Below are positions 1 to 9,038 of a stretch of DNA of 64,000 bases, piece after piece; within the stretch, counting starts at the first letter, position 1, and each line of letters begins with the position of its first letter. The stretch is taken from positions 1,772,501 to 1,836,500 of the forward strand of contig NZ_CP007029.1 of NCBI RefSeq assembly GCF_000227685.2. Reading direction: 5' to 3'. The DNA is from Thioalkalivibrio paradoxus ARh 1. Its GTDB lineage: Bacteria > Pseudomonadota > Gammaproteobacteria > Ectothiorhodospirales > Ectothiorhodospiraceae. The position numbers were made by a program, and so were the translations under genes. Under the pieces are notes generated by a model that had not been told where the DNA came from, did not search any database, and worked only from the letters and a program-made list of their open reading frames with translations.

Positions 1-1230
1 CTGCTCGCCGCGCGCGGCACGGAGTGCATCGGCGATGTTCCACTTCACCACCTGGCTGTCGAGGAACACCGAGGTGTAGGCGTTCCCGCGGCCGTCGAAG
101 GTCGTATGCAACGGCCCGAGACCGATCTCAGGCTCGGCGAGCACGGTGTCGCGCGGGTCGCCGAGCTTGCCCGCGAACCAGTCGTCGATCTTCGCCCATT
201 CCATGATCGTCACCGTCGGCGAGAGCTTGCCGGCCGCGATCACGTACTGCTTGTCGGGGCTCGAATTCAGGCCGTGCGGGCTGCGCGGCACGGGAACGTA
301 CAGGGTGTACGGGCTGCCGCCCTCGGCGGCGCCGCGGCCATCGACCACCGGCACCGGGGAATCGCCGATGGTCGTGTAATTGCCTTCGGCCACGGCCTGT
401 TCGATCGCGGGTACGTTGAAGAATACCGCCCAGTCGCGCTCGGGGCCCATCATCTCGGCCAGCGTGACGCCACGATCCGAGTTGTAGCAGGTCGCGCCAA
501 GGTACTTGCCGGTGTAGTCGGTGACCAGGTTGTCCATGTTGCCATCGACCCAGACCTGCCACTTCACTTCCATGGTTTCGGCGTCGAGCGCGGTCATCAA
601 TGTCCAGTAGTGTTCCGGCTCGTCGAGGTGGCGGCCGTCGTTCGGCAGCGGAATGATCATCTCGCCGCTGCAGAACAGGTACTCGGTCTTCGGCCAGCGC
701 TGGGGGTTGATGCCGTGGATCGCGGCAACGTTGGGAATCTCGGTGACCTTGTCCGGCTTCATGATGTCCAGCCGGATCCGGGCCACGCGGGTGTTCAGCT
801 TGTCGTTGGTGAACGCGTACTTGCCGTCGTAGGTGCCGTTCTCGTAGCTCAGGTGCACGTGGTGGGTGTCACCGTTGGTGTGCGGGCTGTGATTCAGCAC
901 GCGCTTGCTCTCGTTGGTCATGCCCCAGCCGGTCGCGCTCTCGTGGTTGAATACCGGGATGCGCATCAATTCGCGCTGCGAGGGAATGCCGAGAATGCGG
1001 ATCTCGCCCGAATGGCCTCCACTCCAGAAGCCGTAATAGGTGTCGAGTTCGCCGGGGGGAACATGGTGGTCGAGCCCCGCGTTGCGTCCGCGTGTTCGGG
1101 CCTCCGCGGTCCCGAACCCGAGCAGACCCGAGGTCAGTCCTGCCCCTGCCGCACCCGCCAGAGCGGTGGCGCCGAGAAAACCGCGGCGGCTCACACCGCC
1201 CTTGCGGTCCCGATCTTCGTGGTCGTTCAT
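1..1230 (-). CDS. nosZ: Nitrous oxide reductase NosZ, C-terminus off the left edge
   Basis: Periplasmic multicopper enzyme that reduces N2O to N2, the last step of denitrification. About 410 N-terminal residues are present. The protein starts with a twin-arginine signal (SRRGFLGATAL), which is typical of clade I Tat-exported NosZ. The paired histidines of LDHHVPPGELD and the DTHHVHLSYENG segment match copper-ligand regions of the beta-propeller that holds the CuZ centre. The CuA domain lies outside the window. The ATG is preceded by AGGAGGAGACG, a strong ribosome binding site. It lies downstream of nosY in the same direction, behind an FNR-like box, so it may have its own anaerobic promoter. 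In most clade I clusters nosZ follows nosR directly; here it comes last. Confidence 0.96.
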   Translation of the reverse strand, partial: MNDHEDRDRKGGVSRRGFLGATALAGAAGAGLTSGLLGFGTAEARTRGRNAGLDHHVPPGELDTYYGFWSGGHSGEIRILGIPSQRELMRIPVFNHESATGWGMTNESKRVLNHSPHTNGDTHHVHLSYENGTYDGKYAFTNDKLNTRVARIRLDIMKPDKVTEIPNVAAIHGINPQRWPKTEYLFCSGEMIIPLPNDGRHLDEPEHYWTLMTALDAETMEVKWQVWVDGNMDNLVTDYTGKYLGATCYNSDRGVTLAEMMGPERDWAVFFNVPAIEQAVAEGNYTTIGDSPVPVVDGRGAAEGGSPYTLYVPVPRSPHGLNSSPDKQYVIAAGKLSPTVTIMEWAKIDDWFAGKLGDPRDTVLAEPEIGLGPLHTTFDGRGNAYTSVFLDSQVVKWNIADALRAARGEQ

Positions 1231-1364
1231 CGTCTCCTCCTGGTGCGCTTGTCGCGCCATTATTGGTATGAACCGTGACCCGAACCCGTGACGGAGCGCC
1301 TTCCGGAACCCCAGCGCGGCCGGACCCACAGCACCACGCTACGCCGAAGACGCGTCGGTCATCC

Positions 1365-1378
1365 TTGACCTTGGTCAA
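1365..1378. promoter_or_regulatory. FNR/DNR-type box upstream of nosZ
   Basis: The site reads TTGAC-CTTG-GTCAA, with perfectly symmetrical half sites matching the FNR/DNR/NNR consensus TTGAT-N4-ATCAA closely. Its centre is about 140 bases before the nosZ start, in the gap between nosY and nosZ. If it acts at -41.5, transcription would begin about 100 bases before nosZ. It suggests anaerobic or nitric-oxide control of nosZ apart from nosRDFY. Confidence 0.7.
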
Positions 1379-1425
1379 ATGCCATTATCGGATGTGCGCT
1401 TTTGGGTGCAGCGGCGCCGGGGTAC

Positions 1426-2259
1426 TCAGGCACCCTGGCGACGGAAGAGCCAGAGCGCCAATGCAAGCGGCAGCGCGGCCCAGAGAAGCAGGACCCCGGC
1501 GAGCAGCGCGGGATTGAACAGTCCGGGCGCGGCGATGTCGGTCAGTCCCGAGTGGACCCGGGCGCCCTCGAAGCCGGCGAGGTTCGCCATGCGGAAAACG
1601 TCGGTCGGATTCAGCAGCAGCAGGTACGGGAAGACGTCCTGCCCAACCTGCCCGCCGGTCGAGACCAGCAGGCCCAGCAGCGCGAGGTCGAAGATCAGCA
1701 CGAACACGAACCAGACGACGAGCGCGAGGCCGGCGGCGCGGGTCTTCTCGCGGACGGTCACGCTGATCAGATGGGCGAACGAAACGAACACCAGTCCAAG
1801 CAGGATCGCCGAGAGGATGAAGTAGCTGAACGCCTGCCACAGCTCCACCGGATCGACGTCCTGGGCAAGTACGGTAATGAACAGGCCGGCGAGCCCGAAA
1901 CCGATTGCGGTCGAGGTCGCGATGATCAGTGCATGACCCAGGTATTTTCCGGCCAGCAACGTGCCGCGGCTCATCGGGTAGGTGAGAAGCAGCAGCAGCG
2001 TGCCCTGTTCGCGTTCGCCGACCACGGTGTCATAGGCAAGCATCAGCGCGATCAGCGGGACCAGGAATACCGCCAGGCTGGCGAGGCTCACGACCGTGGT
2101 CGCCACTGGCGTGAAGCCGACCGCACCCGTCGCGGCGGCGCCGAAGTAGCTGATGCCGACAGCCAGCGCGGCGAAGATCAGCGAGATCGCGAGTACCCAG
2201 CGATTGCGCAACCCATCGCGAAACTCCTTGCCGGCGACGATCATCGCGGCACGCATCAT
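1426..2259 (-). CDS. nosY: NosY, ABC-2 type permease of the Nos maturation transporter
   Basis: Membrane subunit of the NosFY ABC transporter, which works with NosD to supply sulfur or assist copper-centre assembly on NosZ in the periplasm. The 277 residues show the NosY pattern: a short cytoplasmic start (MIVAGKEFRDGLRNRW) and about six hydrophobic segments. The conserved stretch GEREQGTLLLLLTYP follows the second membrane segment. Its ATG overlaps the nosF stop in an ATGA arrangement and has GGGGAGG four bases upstream, so it is translationally coupled to nosF. Length is normal for the family. Confidence 0.93.
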   Translation of the reverse strand: MMRAAMIVAGKEFRDGLRNRWVLAISLIFAALAVGISYFGAAATGAVGFTPVATTVVSLASLAVFLVPLIALMLAYDTVVGEREQGTLLLLLTYPMSRGTLLAGKYLGHALIIATSTAIGFGLAGLFITVLAQDVDPVELWQAFSYFILSAILLGLVFVSFAHLISVTVREKTRAAGLALVVWFVFVLIFDLALLGLLVSTGGQVGQDVFPYLLLLNPTDVFRMANLAGFEGARVHSGLTDIAAPGLFNPALLAGVLLLWAALPLALALWLFRRQGA

Positions 2260-3176
2260 CGGGCCTCCCCAAGGCTGATATGGGCGTACAGTGCCTCCAG
2301 CGACGGGTGCATCACGTCGATGTCCTCGACACCTTGGGTGGCGACCAGCGCCTCCAGCGCGCGCATCTTCGCGGCCGGAGGACCGGAAAGCTCGGTATCC
2401 CCGGATTCGGCGTCGCGGATCGTGATGCCCAACCCCGCCAGCGCCCCCTCCACCTCGGGCTGGCGCCAGGAGCCACGCACCCGAATACGCAGTGGCAGTG
2501 CCGCCTGCATGCGCAGTTCCTCGATCGTGCCGTAGGCGAGCAGCCGACCCTCGCGCAGGATCGCGGCACGGTCGATATGCGGCTCGATTCCGGGCAGCAC
2601 GTGCGAGCAGAGCACGATCGTGGTGCCCTGGCGCCGGAGATCATCCACGGTGCGATAGAAATCGCGGGTCGCGATCGGATCGAGACCGACGGTGGGTTCA
2701 TCGAACAGCAGCAGCCGCGGTGTTCCGAGCAACGCCTGCGCGAGCCCGAGGCGCTGGCGCATACCCTTGGAGTACGTGCCGACCCGGCGCTTCGCTGCGG
2801 CGTTCAGGCCCACGCGTTCGAGCAGCGCGTCGCATTGCGCCGGTGCCTCGCCCTTCAACCGCGCGAAATAGCGGAGCACTTCGCGGCCGGTCATCTGCGG
2901 GTAGAACGAAACGTTCTCGGGCAGGTAGCCGAGCCGGCGGCGCAATGAATGGGCATGGCGCCCGATCGGCGGCCTGCCATACACCAGGATTTCGCCCGCC
3001 GACGGCTCGGCGACGCCCAGAATCAGTTTCATCGCCGTGGTCTTGCCGGCACCGTTATGGCCGAGTAGCCCGACGACCTCGCCCTCGCGCAACGACCAGT
3101 TCACACCCTCCAGTGCCGCAAGGCGGCCGTACCGGCGGGTCACACCCCGGAGCTCGACCGCGCGAATCGCACTCAT
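2256..3176 (-). CDS. nosF: NosF, ATPase of the Nos maturation ABC transporter
   Basis: Cytoplasmic ATPase that powers NosY. The 306 residues contain Walker A GHNGAGKTT, the ABC signature region YSKGMRQRLGLAQALL, Walker B LLLFDEPTVGLD and a switch histidine in LCSHVLP. The start chosen (MSAIRAVELRGVTRRYG) is the ATG that overlaps the nosD stop by four bases; the open frame extends 50 codons further up inside nosD, but that stretch has no family character. Ends by overlapping nosY, so nosD, nosF and nosY form one tightly coupled unit. Confidence 0.95.
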   Translation of the reverse strand: MSAIRAVELRGVTRRYGRLAALEGVNWSLREGEVVGLLGHNGAGKTTAMKLILGVAEPSAGEILVYGRPPIGRHAHSLRRRLGYLPENVSFYPQMTGREVLRYFARLKGEAPAQCDALLERVGLNAAAKRRVGTYSKGMRQRLGLAQALLGTPRLLLFDEPTVGLDPIATRDFYRTVDDLRRQGTTIVLCSHVLPGIEPHIDRAAILREGRLLAYGTIEELRMQAALPLRIRVRGSWRQPEVEGALAGLGITIRDAESGDTELSGPPAAKMRALEALVATQGVEDIDVMHPSLEALYAHISLGEAR

Positions 3177-4501
3177 GCCGCCCCCCCGGCAATCCCCGGC
3201 GGACGCATCAGCGGGTGGCTGTCGCGCACTCCGGACGGACGCAGAATCGGGAACTGCTGCTGCGCCCAGCGCAGCGTCGCGACCGCCGGACTGTTCATCA
3301 GCAGCTTGGCCATCGGGTAGCGCCACAGCAGCTTGTCGACCATGTCGTTGGGTTCGTAGGGCTGGTCGCCGATGCCGTCGCCGTTCAGGTCCCAGCCGAG
3401 GTAGTCACTCCAGTAGTTGCCACGGCCTTGGTGAGACCACTCCTGCTGCCGGGTGCTGACGTACATCACCTGGGTACGGTTGCGAACGAAGGCGTTGCCG
3501 TAAATCGCGTTCTCCTCGGATCCGGCGGTCAGGTGAATGCCGACGTCGCTGTCCGCGAATGCGTTGTCGCGGATCAGGTTGTAGTACGAGTTGTAGACGA
3601 AGAAGGCCTTGCCCTCGACGCCCAGCACCACGCCGTGCTCGACCTGACTGCCGCCCGCCCAGCCGCGCACGCCGGTGACGACGTTGCCGGTGATCACGCT
3701 GTCGGTCACGAAGTTCAGCAGGATGCCGTAGTTCAGGTCGTTCACCGAACGGTTGCCCGTGACCTCGAGCTGGCGCGACGACATCAGCGCGAGCCCGCTG
3801 CGCGTCGCGGTGGTGTGGTTGTCGATGATGCGTCCGTCATGCGCATACATGTAATGGATACCGAAGCGCATGTCGCGGAAGCGGTTGCCGATGAACTCGA
3901 GGTCGCGGCTGGTATCGACGTAGACGCCGTCGCGGGCGTCGCGGATGTCGTTGTTCGCGAACGTCCCGCCGGTCACGTTGAACAGGCGGATGCCGTCGCC
4001 GCGGTCCTGCGATTGCAGATGCGGCTTGCCGCGGATCGTATTGCCGCGGATCCGCGCGTTCTCCGAATGCCAGACCCAGACGCCGAAAAGCACGTTCTCC
4101 ATCACGTTCTCCTCGACCCGCAGGTTGTGCGATCCCCGGTCGGCATGGATGCCGGCGTTCATCACGGTCAGGTTTTCGCCGGAGTTCTTCAGTGTCAGGC
4201 CGCGGATGGTCACGTCGGCAGCGCCCACGCGGACGATGTCGCCTTCGCCCTGGCCGTCGAGCACGGCCCCGGGCTCACCGGCCAGCGTCAGCGACCGGTC
4301 AATCACCAACCCGCCCCGGTGGGTTCCTGCCGGCACGGTGACCGTGGCACCGGGTTGGGCGGCGTCGATCAAAGCCTGCAGGGGAGGGGGGGTGTCGGCG
4401 CGGGCACCCGCGAGCAGTGGGAGTAGCAAGAGAAGCAGCGCAATCGTCCAATACCGGCGGGCCCGCGCTGCGAAGTGACCACTGGACCGGATGTCACGCA
4501 C
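3173..4501 (-). CDS. nosD: NosD, periplasmic copper-site maturation protein
   Basis: Periplasmic right-handed beta-helix protein (CASH / periplasmic copper-binding repeats) needed to build the copper centres of NosZ. An N-terminal export signal (YWTIALLLLLLPLLAGARA) is followed by a long run of parallel beta-helix turns, seen as repeated N-x-I-x-G/D-N patterns such as GNRFRDMRFGIHYMYAHDG. The start is uncertain. A GTG at 4537 gives 454 residues. The GTG at 4501 (442 residues) overlaps the nosR stop by 8 bases and has GAGGGA seven bases upstream, so it is preferred here. Confidence 0.93.
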   Translation of the reverse strand: MRDIRSSGHFAARARRYWTIALLLLLLPLLAGARADTPPPLQALIDAAQPGATVTVPAGTHRGGLVIDRSLTLAGEPGAVLDGQGEGDIVRVGAADVTIRGLTLKNSGENLTVMNAGIHADRGSHNLRVEENVMENVLFGVWVWHSENARIRGNTIRGKPHLQSQDRGDGIRLFNVTGGTFANNDIRDARDGVYVDTSRDLEFIGNRFRDMRFGIHYMYAHDGRIIDNHTTATRSGLALMSSRQLEVTGNRSVNDLNYGILLNFVTDSVITGNVVTGVRGWAGGSQVEHGVVLGVEGKAFFVYNSYYNLIRDNAFADSDVGIHLTAGSEENAIYGNAFVRNRTQVMYVSTRQQEWSHQGRGNYWSDYLGWDLNGDGIGDQPYEPNDMVDKLLWRYPMAKLLMNSPAVATLRWAQQQFPILRPSGVRDSHPLMRPPGIAGGAA

Positions 4502-6755
4502 TCGTCGTTCCCTCAGCCGCCGGCTTCTCCCGGTCACCCTTGCCGGCCATCCCGGCCTCGATGCGCCTGACCGCCTGCTCGGCCACCGGCACGCGTTCGC
4601 GGCGCTTGCGCTTGTCGACCACCGGCGGGCATTTCCGGTCGTTGTAATAGGTGACCTGGCAGTCCATGCAGTAGTGGCATTCGTTCAGGTTGATTTCGCC
4701 GGTCGGCTTGATCGCCTGCACCTCGCACTCGTTCGCGCAGATCTGGCACGGGCGCCCGCACTCCTTGCGCCGGCGCAGCCACTCGAACTGGCGCAGCCGC
4801 CCGCCGATCGCGAGCGCGGCACCGAGTGCGCACAGATACTTGCAGTAGAATTTGTGGTTGAAAGCCGAGATCACGACCAGCACACCGGCATAGAACACGT
4901 AGCCCCATTCGCGCTGGAAGTGGAGCACGATCGCGGTCTTGAAGGGTTCCACCTCGGACAGCCACTCGGCCTGTGCCATCGACTGCAAGGAAACCCCGAA
5001 CAGCACCAGCAGGATGATGTACTTCAGCGACCAGAGCCGGTCGTGCACCACCGGCGGGAAGTTGAACTGCGGCAGCTTGAAGAAATTCGCGACCTTGCCC
5101 ACGAGTTCCTGCAGCGCGCCGAACGGGCACAGCCAGCCGCAGTAGACGCCGCGGCCCCAGAGCAACAGCGTGACCGCGACGAAGCTCCACAGGATGAACA
5201 GCATCGGGTCCATCAGGAAGGTTTCCCAGCGGAAGTCGCCGATCACCGCATTGGTGAAGGTGAGCACGTTCACCACCGAGAGCTGCGCCAGCGTATACCA
5301 GCCGATGAAGACCAGCGTGTAGATCAGGAACGTCGTGCGCAGCCAGGACAGCAGCCGGGGGCGGCGCACCAGCCAGTCCTGGAAGAACAGAATCAGCGTC
5401 AGCAGCAGCAGCGAGCCCCCGAGGACGGCGATGTGGAAGCTGCGCTCGTGCCAGATGATCACCCACATCGGCAGATCCGCGCGGTCCTGCACGGCGACGG
5501 GAGGCTCGGGACGGTCCAGGTAGGCATCGGGCAGCCGGTAGTCGCCGGCGAAGACGACGTACTCGCTGAGCAGCGCGCCGACCTGGCGGACGATCAGCAA
5601 CTCCGCTTGCCAGGGCCGTCCCGGGTCGAACTCGTGCTCGGCCCGAACGATGAAGATCGCTGTCTCGCCGAATGACGGCATGCCGTCGGCCACCAGCGCG
5701 GTGGGGCGGTGGTGGTCGAGATCCCGGAAGGTGATGCCGCGATCGTCCTGCACCAACTGGAAGCGGTCGAAGATTCCGCCACGCACAAACCCGTGACCGC
5801 GGAACGAGTAACGGCCATTGGCCATGATCAGCACTGCGTGCTCGCCCTCGTCCAGCTCGTCGGTCAGCCAGTCGTACTGGCGTTCGCCAAGCAGGTTCCG
5901 GCCGATCGTCGGCGGGTTCAGATACGCATAGTACAGGTCGATGAAGGTCTGGTCGCGTTCGTCTGCCGGAGCGGTGCCCACACCCTCGGCAGGGGTTCCG
6001 ACGAAAGCGTCGTCCGCCTCGCCGCGCGTAACAAGGAGATTTCCGACGGATCCCTCGTCGAGCAGCGAGTCCCAGTCCGCTGCTTCGAAGACCTCCATGC
6101 GCACCCTGGCTGGCGGCAGGTCCGCGTCCGGATCCGGATCCACGAGGCCCCGGGCAATCGCCACCGCCCGGCCCGACCGTAGAATCGTCTCGTTCTGTAC
6201 CAGGACCGTCACGGTCGCGCCGGTCACGCCGTCCAGCATCACGTAACCGGGCCGGGACATTGCGCCGACCCGCATTGGATCCAGTATCCGATTGCCGGCG
6301 TACTGGGCCACGAACTCGTGCAGACGCCGCTCCGGGATGCCGGCCAGCAGAATGGGCTCGTGGTGCTCGATCACGAAGGCCCCCGTAATGTTGCCGCTCA
6401 GGTCGAGCCCTACCAGGTGGTTTACGGGCTTTCCCGAATACGCAGCGATCGGGGCAACGTCATCGGTGTACAGCAGAAAGCCCAGCAGGTCGTCACCCCG
6501 CATTACCGCGGCCGAGGGTGGTTCACCCTCCGGTGGGCCCAGCCGGTCGGCGGCTGGAAACAGTCTCAGGATCTGTGCGCGATGGGGGTGCCCCTGCAGC
6601 AGTTCAGGCGTTGCGCCGGCGGAAACCGTGGCCGCCGGATCCGCTCCCCAGGCCGCCGGCGGCGATGTGAGACCGATGGACCCGGCAACGATCAGCAGCA
6701 GGCTTATCAGGGGCCAGGACAGCGCGCTTCGGTATGCAGCCATGAGCCTTCCCAT
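4494..6755 (-). CDS. nosR: NosR, membrane FMN and iron-sulfur protein for N2O reduction
   Basis: Polytopic flavo-iron-sulfur protein needed for nosZ expression and electron supply to NosZ. The 753 residues hold an N-terminal export/membrane segment, a large periplasmic FMN-binding domain with the covalent-flavin type motif TGAT at residues 178-181, and several membrane helices from about residue 440. Two polyferredoxin-type motifs follow, CGWLCP (539-544) and CKYLC (638-642). The C-terminal cytoplasmic domain has cysteine clusters at about 666-677 and 693-709 that would hold two 4Fe-4S clusters. An in-frame ATG at 6743 with GGGAAGG upstream is an equally good start. It is the first gene of the cluster and lies behind an FNR-like box. 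Confidence 0.96.
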   Translation of the reverse strand: MGRLMAAYRSALSWPLISLLLIVAGSIGLTSPPAAWGADPAATVSAGATPELLQGHPHRAQILRLFPAADRLGPPEGEPPSAAVMRGDDLLGFLLYTDDVAPIAAYSGKPVNHLVGLDLSGNITGAFVIEHHEPILLAGIPERRLHEFVAQYAGNRILDPMRVGAMSRPGYVMLDGVTGATVTVLVQNETILRSGRAVAIARGLVDPDPDADLPPARVRMEVFEAADWDSLLDEGSVGNLLVTRGEADDAFVGTPAEGVGTAPADERDQTFIDLYYAYLNPPTIGRNLLGERQYDWLTDELDEGEHAVLIMANGRYSFRGHGFVRGGIFDRFQLVQDDRGITFRDLDHHRPTALVADGMPSFGETAIFIVRAEHEFDPGRPWQAELLIVRQVGALLSEYVVFAGDYRLPDAYLDRPEPPVAVQDRADLPMWVIIWHERSFHIAVLGGSLLLLTLILFFQDWLVRRPRLLSWLRTTFLIYTLVFIGWYTLAQLSVVNVLTFTNAVIGDFRWETFLMDPMLFILWSFVAVTLLLWGRGVYCGWLCPFGALQELVGKVANFFKLPQFNFPPVVHDRLWSLKYIILLVLFGVSLQSMAQAEWLSEVEPFKTAIVLHFQREWGYVFYAGVLVVISAFNHKFYCKYLCALGAALAIGGRLRQFEWLRRRKECGRPCQICANECEVQAIKPTGEINLNECHYCMDCQVTYYNDRKCPPVVDKRKRRERVPVAEQAVRRIEAGMAGKGDREKPAAEGTTSA

Positions 6756-6800
6756 GCCGTGTTCCCGATCACCTATACCGCAGTGCCCAGGGTTCGGGCC

Positions 6801-6814
6801 TTGAGGTAGGTCAA
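6801..6814. promoter_or_regulatory. FNR/DNR-type box upstream of nosR
   Basis: On the plus strand the site reads TTGAG-GTAG-GTCAA, so on the coding strand TTGAC-CTAC-CTCAA, one mismatch from dyad symmetry. Its centre lies about 52 bases before the nosR ATG. A class II position (-41.5) would place the transcription start about 10 bases before the first ATG, which fits a short leader. It is the natural anaerobic control site for the nosRDFY unit. Confidence 0.65.
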
Positions 6815-6867
6815 GCGAGCTCAGGGCTGGCCGCCGGACTCAATTGCCCAGCAGGTCGCGGCCAGGG

Positions 6868-7851
6868 CTACTCGGTGGGCAAGGGATCCGCTGCGGACTG
6901 TAACAGGGGCACGAGTTCCAGGTGACCCAGCCGGCGGGCGATCGCGAGAGGCGTCTCGTCGGACTGCCCCTGGACCGTGGCGTCGGCGCCGTGATCGAGC
7001 AGCAGCGTGACCAGTGCCACTTGGCCGCGGGAGACGGCGCCATGGAGCGGGGTGCTGCCGTTGCGCGCGCGGGTGTTGGCTTCGGCGCCCCGATCAAGAA
7101 GCAGGGCCACGGTCTCGTCTTGTCCCTGGACTACCGCCCAGTGCAGCGGAGTGGCCCCGATGCGGCTTCGACGTTCGAGATCGGCACCATGCGCCAGCAG
7201 CGTTTCGACCACCTTTAGGTGTCCGGCGGCAGCGGCATGGTGCAGCGGGGTCAGACCCGCACTGTTGCCCTGGTTCGGATCCGCGCTTCGGTCAATCAGC
7301 AGTTCGGTCAGCGCCACGTCACCCGCCGCCGCGGCTTCGTGCAACGGACGGTCGCCCAGCCGGTCGAACGGCATACCGATTCGCCGCGGCGCGGCCACAT
7401 CGACCTCGGCGCCGTGGTCGAGCAGCAGGCGGGCGATGGTTTCGTCGCCCTTGCGCACCGCGAGGTGCAGCGGCGTGGCTCCGAAGTTTCCGGACGCGAG
7501 GGTAGGGTCCGCGCCCTGGTCGAGCAGCAGCTGGGCGACGTCGGCATGCCCGTACCAGATCGCAACCTCCAAGGGCGTGTCACGGTCACCGGGCGTGCCG
7601 TTGGGATCGGCGCCCATGTTCAGCAGGCGGTATACCAGGGCGGGATCGCCGCGTGCGACCGCCGCGCGTAGCGGTACCGCTACGGCGTCCGGGTCTTCGT
7701 CCCGGAATCCGAACCAGCTGCGCCAGTCGCGCACCATCTCTTCCAGATCCCGCAGCGTCGACTCGGATCCGGAAGCGAACGAGGGGCCGGCGGCACCCCA
7801 GAAAAGGGTCAGCCCGAGACCGATTGCAAACACCCGCGCAGCAGGGATCAT
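6868..7851 (-). CDS. Periplasmic ankyrin-repeat protein
   Basis: The 327 residues start with a signal peptide (IPAARVFAIGLGLTLFWG, then ASGSES). A short linker follows, and then about eight ankyrin repeats with the TPLHxAVxxGxxxxVxLLLDxGAD consensus filling the rest of the chain. Ankyrin repeats bind proteins, so this is probably a scaffold or inhibitor in the periplasm; there is no catalytic domain. The start chosen is the ATG that overlaps the stop of the upstream metallopeptidase gene by four bases; the open frame extends further up but only within that gene. Coupled translation suggests that the two products act together. Confidence 0.85.
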   Translation of the reverse strand: MIPAARVFAIGLGLTLFWGAAGPSFASGSESTLRDLEEMVRDWRSWFGFRDEDPDAVAVPLRAAVARGDPALVYRLLNMGADPNGTPGDRDTPLEVAIWYGHADVAQLLLDQGADPTLASGNFGATPLHLAVRKGDETIARLLLDHGAEVDVAAPRRIGMPFDRLGDRPLHEAAAAGDVALTELLIDRSADPNQGNSAGLTPLHHAAAAGHLKVVETLLAHGADLERRSRIGATPLHWAVVQGQDETVALLLDRGAEANTRARNGSTPLHGAVSRGQVALVTLLLDHGADATVQGQSDETPLAIARRLGHLELVPLLQSAADPLPTE

Positions 7852-9038
7852 GGGTCGGCCCTGCGGGAGGCCTCGCGCTCCCGTTCCTGCAGCCAGCGAT
7901 CGATCTGCTCGCGCAGAACCACGGAGGTTTCGTCGTCCTCTCGCAGCGCCTCCACGAAATCGACGAAGTACTGGCACCCCGGGACGCCGGGCGGCGTATC
8001 GGGGTAATGCGCGTAGAGAATGATCCGGTTGGTCATGAATTCGAAGGTCCGGTCGAAGTTGCAGTGTCGACGTTCTACGTCCGCGGCGATCATCCGGGTC
8101 AACGACCGGACGACGGCCAGCGGACGGGGGTCGGATTCGGCCAGCGCCCAGAGCCGGCTGGTTTCGTCGCTGTCCACGATGAACTGATAGTACTGCCAGA
8201 GACGCGCCACCCGCACGGCCGTGGTGTCGTCGGCCTCCAGCTGCATCTCCGCCAGCAGGTCGTAGACGTCGTCCAGCGGGGTGTCGCGGGTCACGCCCAG
8301 CCGGGTAAGAATGCGAACGATCTGCGTGGTGCAGGCATCCCAGGCCGGCACCGCCTCGACCTCGCGGTAATCCGGCTCACGTTCGCGCACCGCGTCGAGG
8401 TAGAGCCCCTGAACGAAATACGCGAGGGCCTCGTTGACCTTGGTGTCCGAGCGGTAGATCGGGAACCGCCCAGTCAGGTACAGGTGGTGGGCGATCGCAT
8501 GGATGCCCTCGTGCACAAGAAAGCTGGCGGCGGTGTAGCTGCGGTTGCGGGCCTCCCGGTCGGCGGCATCGAGTCCGGCGAGGAGCGACGCGTTCAGGTG
8601 CAGCTGCCCTGTCTCGAAATACGCGGCGGCCGGGCCGCCTTCGCGGGCGACCTCGAAAAACTCGAGTGATGCCACGCCCGGGCCCGTTCCTTCCAAACGA
8701 TAGCGGCGCAGGTGGGCGGCGACCATCGCGCCGATACCGGTTTGCTCCAGGAGTTCGAACAGGGCCTCCAGCCGTTTTGCGTCCAGTGGTTGCGGCCGTT
8801 CGCTCCCGACGCCTCCGGCCAGAAACCGGCACTGGTCGAACTCCGGCAGCAGCGATGCCCCGGTGTCGGGCAGTACCAATGCCGGGGTATCGGCCTGGGA
8901 GCCGCCGGCAACAGCCAGCAGCGCCAGCGCCAGGAGCCAGCCGACGACGCCGCTACCGCGCGGACCAGCAGCCCGGCCGGCGCGGGTCTGTGGCCGTCTT
9001 GCCCTGGGCGGTCCTGCCGCCGTTCGCTTTTCTGGCAC
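7848..9038 (-). CDS. Probable exported zinc metallopeptidase (HExxH), unknown family
   Basis: I do not recognise a named family. The 396 residues start with a basic segment and a hydrophobic helix (GVVGWLLALALLAVAGG, about residues 31-47), so the protein is exported or anchored. At residues 176-180 is HEGIH, an HExxH zinc site, inside the helix FLVHEGIHAIAHH. A conserved-looking NEALAYF follows 23 residues later, and its Glu (about 203) could be the third ligand, as in gluzincins. The start is a GTG with CAGGAGAG six bases upstream; the longer open frame from 9284 has no such site and no family character. It is co-transcribed with the ankyrin gene and divergent from the alpha-2-macroglobulin gene. 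Confidence 0.7.
   Translation of the reverse strand: MPEKRTAAGPPRARRPQTRAGRAAGPRGSGVVGWLLALALLAVAGGSQADTPALVLPDTGASLLPEFDQCRFLAGGVGSERPQPLDAKRLEALFELLEQTGIGAMVAAHLRRYRLEGTGPGVASLEFFEVAREGGPAAAYFETGQLHLNASLLAGLDAADREARNRSYTAASFLVHEGIHAIAHHLYLTGRFPIYRSDTKVNEALAYFVQGLYLDAVREREPDYREVEAVPAWDACTTQIVRILTRLGVTRDTPLDDVYDLLAEMQLEADDTTAVRVARLWQYYQFIVDSDETSRLWALAESDPRPLAVVRSLTRMIAADVERRHCNFDRTFEFMTNRIILYAHYPDTPPGVPGCQYFVDFVEALREDDETSVVLREQIDRWLQEREREASRRADP

Noticed and set aside
106-1278. Plus-strand open frame of 390 codons opposite nosZ
   Set aside because: Antisense shadow of nosZ created by high GC content; no ribosome binding site or family character.
2256-3326. Longer nosF start at 3326
   Set aside because: The extra 50 codons overlap nosD and lack family similarity; the ATG at 3176 overlaps the nosD stop by four bases.
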